From NCBI GenBank assembly GCA_040757355.1, contig JBFLWY010000013.1, positions 1 through 64,000 of the forward strand: a DNA stretch of 64,000 nucleotides, given 5' to 3'. The notes under the pieces were generated by a model. It was not told the DNA's origin, searched no databases, and saw nothing but the letters and a program-made list of their open reading frames with translations. The translations under genes were made by a program, and so were the position numbers. Shown here in pieces: positions 60,688-64,000 of this stretch. The number at the start of each line of letters is the position of its first letter. The first letter of the stretch is position 1. This stretch comes from DTYU01 sp040757355. Its GTDB lineage: Bacteria; Bacillota; Desulfotomaculia; Desulfotomaculales; Ammonificaceae.

Positions 60688-60912
60688 GGGGAGTCCTTCA
60701 CGACCCAGCACTCAATGGACTTCTTGCCCTTTGAAGGACAGACCTTCATTGAGCTTAAATGCCCAGCACTCAATAGGACTTTTTGAGCTTTGGAGGAGAG
60801 ACCTTCTTTAGTCTAATGAAGTGATAGCTTTCAAACTTCAAGGTTATATTGAGTGCTGGGTTAAGCTTCAAGGATTATATTGAGTGCTGGATCGCCGCCG
60901 GGAATGAAAATG
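60688..60912 (+). repeat. Nested-palindrome intergenic repeat, copy 3
   Basis: Core 60705-60891 (187 bp) differs from the copy 1 core at only three positions that I can see (AAACTTC to AAGCTTC, TTACATT to TTATATT, and the last G to A). Left flank GGGGAGTCCTTCACGAC and right flank CGCCGCCGGGAATGAAAATG are shared with the other copies. It lies 20 nt after the zinc-ribbon gene and 115 nt before the UPF0182 gene. A degraded box GCTGAGTGCAGGG follows at about 60949. Confidence 0.95.
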
Positions 60913-61006
60913 ATTCAGGAGGTTTCTTCCTCGGAGTTCAAAGGCCACGCTGAGTGCAGGGCTGTCAGCATGAAGTTGAACGTATATTATAGGGGAGGTT
61001 TTACTG

Positions 61007-63709
61007 TTGCGAAATCGCCGCCGGTGGCCGCTTTTCGGCATTCTCGCGGTGTTTATAGGTGTTTACTGGCTCTTAGGCAGTGGAGCGCACCTCTACACAG
61101 AATGGCTCTGGTTTCTTTCACTCGGGTTCCAAGACATATTCTTGAAAATCCTTTTGACTGAAATAGGAATGAGGCTGTTCGCGGCTGTTGTTTTCTTTTC
61201 TTTTCTCTTTGTAAACCTTTTATTCACCCGCAAATACGTTTTAAAGGCCATAAAGTTTACCCCTGAGGGCGCAGATACTGTAGAAATAAGCCCCTGGCAC
61301 CAGCTTATAAGTCCGCGTCTGGTGACCCTGATTTTCTTTTTGGGCAGTGCGGTTGCAGCGCTTGCCTTTAGCTCCCTGATGAGCAACAAGTGGCTCGTCC
61401 TTCATCAGTACCTTAATCCAGTAAATATGGGGGTAAGTGATCCTCTTTTCGGGAAAGAACTCAGTTTTTATATATTCTCTCTTCCCTGGCATCTGTTGCT
61501 TTACCGGCTTAGTTTCGGCATGGTCCTGTTTACTACCGTCGCAATCATCCTGATATATTCTGTTACCGACCCGCTTAAAGGCTATGGTTTCTGGCGGTCG
61601 CGACACGCCCTTCGGCACCTGTCTTTTCTTGCCGTTCTCATTTTCGCACTAAAGGCCTGGGGCTACTACCTCAACCAGTTTCTCCTTTTCTATTCGGAGC
61701 GCGGAGTGGTATTCGGCCCGGGTTATACCGATATCCATGCCAGCCTCCTGGCCATCCGTGTATTGTTTTTTGTCGCCCTTGCCGTAGCTTTACTCTCTGT
61801 TTTAGGTGTGGTAAGGTCTTCGCTCCGGTACCCGCTTTTCGGTCTGGGCACGCTCGTTGTTGCTTCTTTCGTGCTTGGGGTTCTGTATCCGGCGGTCGTA
61901 CAAAAGTTTGTTGTTGAACCGAACGAACTTAACCGCGAGCGTCCTTACATCGAAAATGCGATTGCTTTTACCAGAAAGGCCTACGGTTTGGACGCGATCG
62001 AACGCAAGTCTTTCCCCGCCGGGAAGACGTTAAACCTTGACGATATTAAGAAAAACCGGGATTCTTTTGAGAATATCCGCCTCTGGGACTGGAAGCCTCT
62101 TAAGGAAACATACACTCAACTGCAGGAAATAAGACTTTATTACCAGTTCCATGATATTGATATCGACCGCTACCGGGTAAACGGCGAATATCGTCAGGTG
62201 ATGCTTGCAGCCCGCGAGCTCAACCAGGACCGTCTGTCGCCCCAGGCAAAAACATGGATAAACCAGCATTTGAAGTACACGCATGGTTACGGGGTTGCGA
62301 TGAGCCCCGTAAATGAGGTTACCACGGAGGGTCTGCCCGAGTTTTTTATCAAGGATATCCCGCCCCAGAGCCGGACAGACCTAAAAGTAACGAGGCCTGA
62401 AATTTATTTTGGAGAGCTCGAATCGCCTTACGTAATAGTAAATACGAAGACAGGCGAGTTTGATTACCCTAAAGGTGACGAGAACGTCTATACCAGTTAT
62501 AAAGGGAAAGGCGGCGTGCAGCTCGGCGGCTTCTGGCAGCGTCTTCTTTTCGCGTTATCCTTCAACGATTACAGGTTTTTATTATCAACGGACATCACAA
62601 GCGATTCAAAGGTTCTTTACCACCGGGACATTCGGCAGCGCGTGCAACAAATCGCTCCTTTCCTGAGCTATGACGACGATCCCTACGTCGTGTTAGCCGA
62701 CGGCAGGCTTTATTACATGTGGGACGCATACACCACCACGCGTTGGTTCCCGTATTCCGAACCTTACGACGGGTTCAACTACATCCGCAACCCGGTAAAA
62801 GTCGTCATTGACGCTTACAACGGCGACGTACGCTTTTACCTGATCGACACCCAAGACCCCTTAGCCCAAAGCCTTGCCCGCATATTTCCGGATCTCTTCA
62901 CACCCTTTAAAGAAATGCCTCGGGAGTTGGCGGAGCACATCCGTTATCCGGAACAAATGTTTCTAATCCAGGCACAGATGTACACGGTATTCCATATGCA
63001 AGACCCGCAAGTTTTCTATAATAAAGAAGATAAGTGGGTCCTCCCCAAAGAAGTTTTCGGGGGGGAGGAAATAAGGGTCGAACCTTATTATATTATTACC
63101 CGGCTTCCGGGTGACAAGGAGCCGGAGTTTATGTTAATCATACCGTTTACGCCGCAGAATAAGAACAACATGATTGCCTGGTTCGCCGCGCGGTGCGACG
63201 GGGAGAATTACGGCAGGCTCCTGGTCTACGAGTTTCCGAAACAGGAACTGGTCTACGGACCCATGCAGGTAGAAGCCCGGATCAACCAGGATACACAGAT
63301 TTCCCAGCAACTGACCCTATGGGACCAGCGCGGTTCAAATGTGATCCGCGGCAATCTGCTGATCATTCCCATTAAGGACGCGCTTCTTTATGTAGAACCG
63401 CTTTATCTGCAAGCAGAGCAGTCCAAGATGCCGGAGCTTCGCCGGGTAATAGTAGTGCACGGTGATCAAATCGTCATGGAGCCTACCCTGGAGTCTGCCC
63501 TGGAAAAGGTATTCGGGGGGCGTACGGAGTCCGAGCCGGCACCGGAAGAACCTGAAGAAAAACGTTCTGTGTCGGAACTCATCCAGAAAGCCAATGAGTA
63601 TTTCAATAATGCAGATAAATCACTGCGGAACGGTGATTGGAGCGGTTACGGAAAAAGCCTGGAACAACTTAAGGAAGTTCTGCGGGAGCTTGAGGAACAG
63701 ACCCGGTAG
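61007..63709 (+). CDS. UPF0182 family large membrane protein
   Basis: 900 residues from TTG 61007, behind GGGAGG. Seven hydrophobic helices occupy the first 310 residues, followed by a large soluble domain (about 320-840) with the conserved TRKAYGLDAIERKSFPAG, KYTHGYGVAMSPVNEVT and NPVKVVIDAYNGDVRFYL blocks, and an acidic, helical C-terminus (EEPEEKRSVSELIQKANEY). The family is broadly conserved with no known function. It directly precedes pfkA on the same strand. Confidence 0.92.
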   Translation: MRNRRRWPLFGILAVFIGVYWLLGSGAHLYTEWLWFLSLGFQDIFLKILLTEIGMRLFAAVVFFSFLFVNLLFTRKYVLKAIKFTPEGADTVEISPWHQLISPRLVTLIFFLGSAVAALAFSSLMSNKWLVLHQYLNPVNMGVSDPLFGKELSFYIFSLPWHLLLYRLSFGMVLFTTVAIILIYSVTDPLKGYGFWRSRHALRHLSFLAVLIFALKAWGYYLNQFLLFYSERGVVFGPGYTDIHASLLAIRVLFFVALAVALLSVLGVVRSSLRYPLFGLGTLVVASFVLGVLYPAVVQKFVVEPNELNRERPYIENAIAFTRKAYGLDAIERKSFPAGKTLNLDDIKKNRDSFENIRLWDWKPLKETYTQLQEIRLYYQFHDIDIDRYRVNGEYRQVMLAARELNQDRLSPQAKTWINQHLKYTHGYGVAMSPVNEVTTEGLPEFFIKDIPPQSRTDLKVTRPEIYFGELESPYVIVNTKTGEFDYPKGDENVYTSYKGKGGVQLGGFWQRLLFALSFNDYRFLLSTDITSDSKVLYHRDIRQRVQQIAPFLSYDDDPYVVLADGRLYYMWDAYTTTRWFPYSEPYDGFNYIRNPVKVVIDAYNGDVRFYLIDTQDPLAQSLARIFPDLFTPFKEMPRELAEHIRYPEQMFLIQAQMYTVFHMQDPQVFYNKEDKWVLPKEVFGGEEIRVEPYYIITRLPGDKEPEFMLIIPFTPQNKNNMIAWFAARCDGENYGRLLVYEFPKQELVYGPMQVEARINQDTQISQQLTLWDQRGSNVIRGNLLIIPIKDALLYVEPLYLQAEQSKMPELRRVIVVHGDQIVMEPTLESALEKVFGGRTESEPAPEEPEEKRSVSELIQKANEYFNNADKSLRNGDWSGYGKSLEQLKEVLRELEEQTR

Positions 63710-63725
63710 GCCGAATATAACACAA

Positions 63726-63755
63726 AGCGCGGTTTTACTTTGGCACAGCCGCGCT
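63726..63755 (+). terminator. Stem-loop between UPF0182 gene and pfkA
   Basis: AGCGCGG (63726-63732) pairs with CCGCGCT (63749-63755). No T-tract follows, so it may only attenuate or process the transcript. Confidence 0.4.
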
Positions 63756-63782
63756 AGAACAAACGGTTAAAGGGGGAAAGCC

Positions 63783-64000
63783 ATGCCGCGCAGCAAGGTG
63801 CAGATTAAGCGAATCGGTGTTCTTACCGGGGGCGGTGATGCTCCGGGCTTAAACGCTGTCATCAGGGCAGTTGTTAAGGTGGCCATCAGGGAATACGGGC
63901 TGAGCGTGTTTGGATTTGTCGACGGCTTCGGCGGATTGATCGAAAACCGGGCACGCCGTTTGACTGAAAAAGACGTAATCGGAATCCTGCCACGCGGCGG
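63783..64000 (+). CDS. pfkA: 6-phosphofructokinase, N-terminal part (cut by window edge)
   Basis: The first 72 residues are visible. RIGVLTGGGDAPGLNAVIRA near residue 10 is the ATP-binding signature of ATP- or PPi-dependent phosphofructokinases; GFVDGFGGLIEN follows. ATG 63783 lies behind AAAGGGGGAAAG. The residues that separate ATP- from PPi-dependent enzymes are outside the window. Confidence 0.9.
   Translation, partial: MPRSKVQIKRIGVLTGGGDAPGLNAVIRAVVKVAIREYGLSVFGFVDGFGGLIENRARRLTEKDVIGILPRG

Noticed and set aside
1..64000. Prophage, integrative element or insertion sequence
   Set aside because: No integrase, transposase, portal, capsid or conjugation gene was recognised; gene order is that of the conserved core genome.

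Overview
The window looks like the chromosome of an anaerobic, spore-forming Clostridia-type Firmicute of the Peptococcaceae kind (Desulfotomaculum, Pelotomaculum, Moorella relatives). The reasons are sporulation genes (spo0A, spoIVB, a spo0M homologue), a heterodisulfide-reductase/[NiFe]-hydrogenase operon, a 2-oxoacid:ferredoxin oxidoreductase, the LL-diaminopimelate aminotransferase route, Rex, RemA and an OLE RNA locus. GTG and TTG start codons are frequent. Genus assignment is inference. There is one 100-N gap, probably an assembly artefact, and the genes at both window edges are cut.

Layout. 1-5561 (minus strand): hdrA-mvhD-mvhG-mvhA and a cut hdrC, a flavin-based electron-bifurcating H2:heterodisulfide/ferredoxin module. 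5983-9539: a carboxyltransferase-biotin carrier fusion and a separate biotin carboxylase, making a two-subunit pyruvate carboxylase or transcarboxylase. 9603-29039: the classical Firmicute housekeeping block asp23-amaP-DUF2273-nusB-xseA-folD-fchA-spo0M-DUF4416-xseB-ispA, then the OLE RNA and oapA, then dxs-tlyA-(SurA-like)-nadK-argR-recN-spoIVB-spo0A. 29373-32907: steA-steB-like genes with two glycosyltransferases (envelope/division). 33279-36655: a P-loop ATPase and vorDBAC. 36673-41119: an M20 peptidase, dapF, dapL and an aspartate aminotransferase. 41309-55507: yicC-remA-gmk-rpoZ-coaBC-priA-def-fmt-rsmB-rlmN-stp-prkC-rsgA-rpe. 55802-64000: rex, a LOG-like gene, a convergent diguanylate cyclase, tRNA-Pro(CGG), adk, a small HAD protein, a zinc-ribbon protein, a UPF0182 membrane protein and the start of pfkA.

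The most notable elements are non-coding. First, an apparently complete OLE RNA of about 606 nt, closed by a 17-bp terminal helix, lies directly upstream of its partner gene oapA. Second, a 187-bp element built from nested inverted copies of a CCAGCACTCAAT box occurs three times almost unchanged, each time just after one gene and 115-130 nt before the next start codon in the same orientation. Degenerate relatives of it occur upstream of folD and nadK. Two further short intergenic repeat families sit close upstream of xseA, folD, remA, nadK and prkC. No transposase, integrase, CRISPR array or phage gene was seen, so the window is otherwise a conserved core-genome region.
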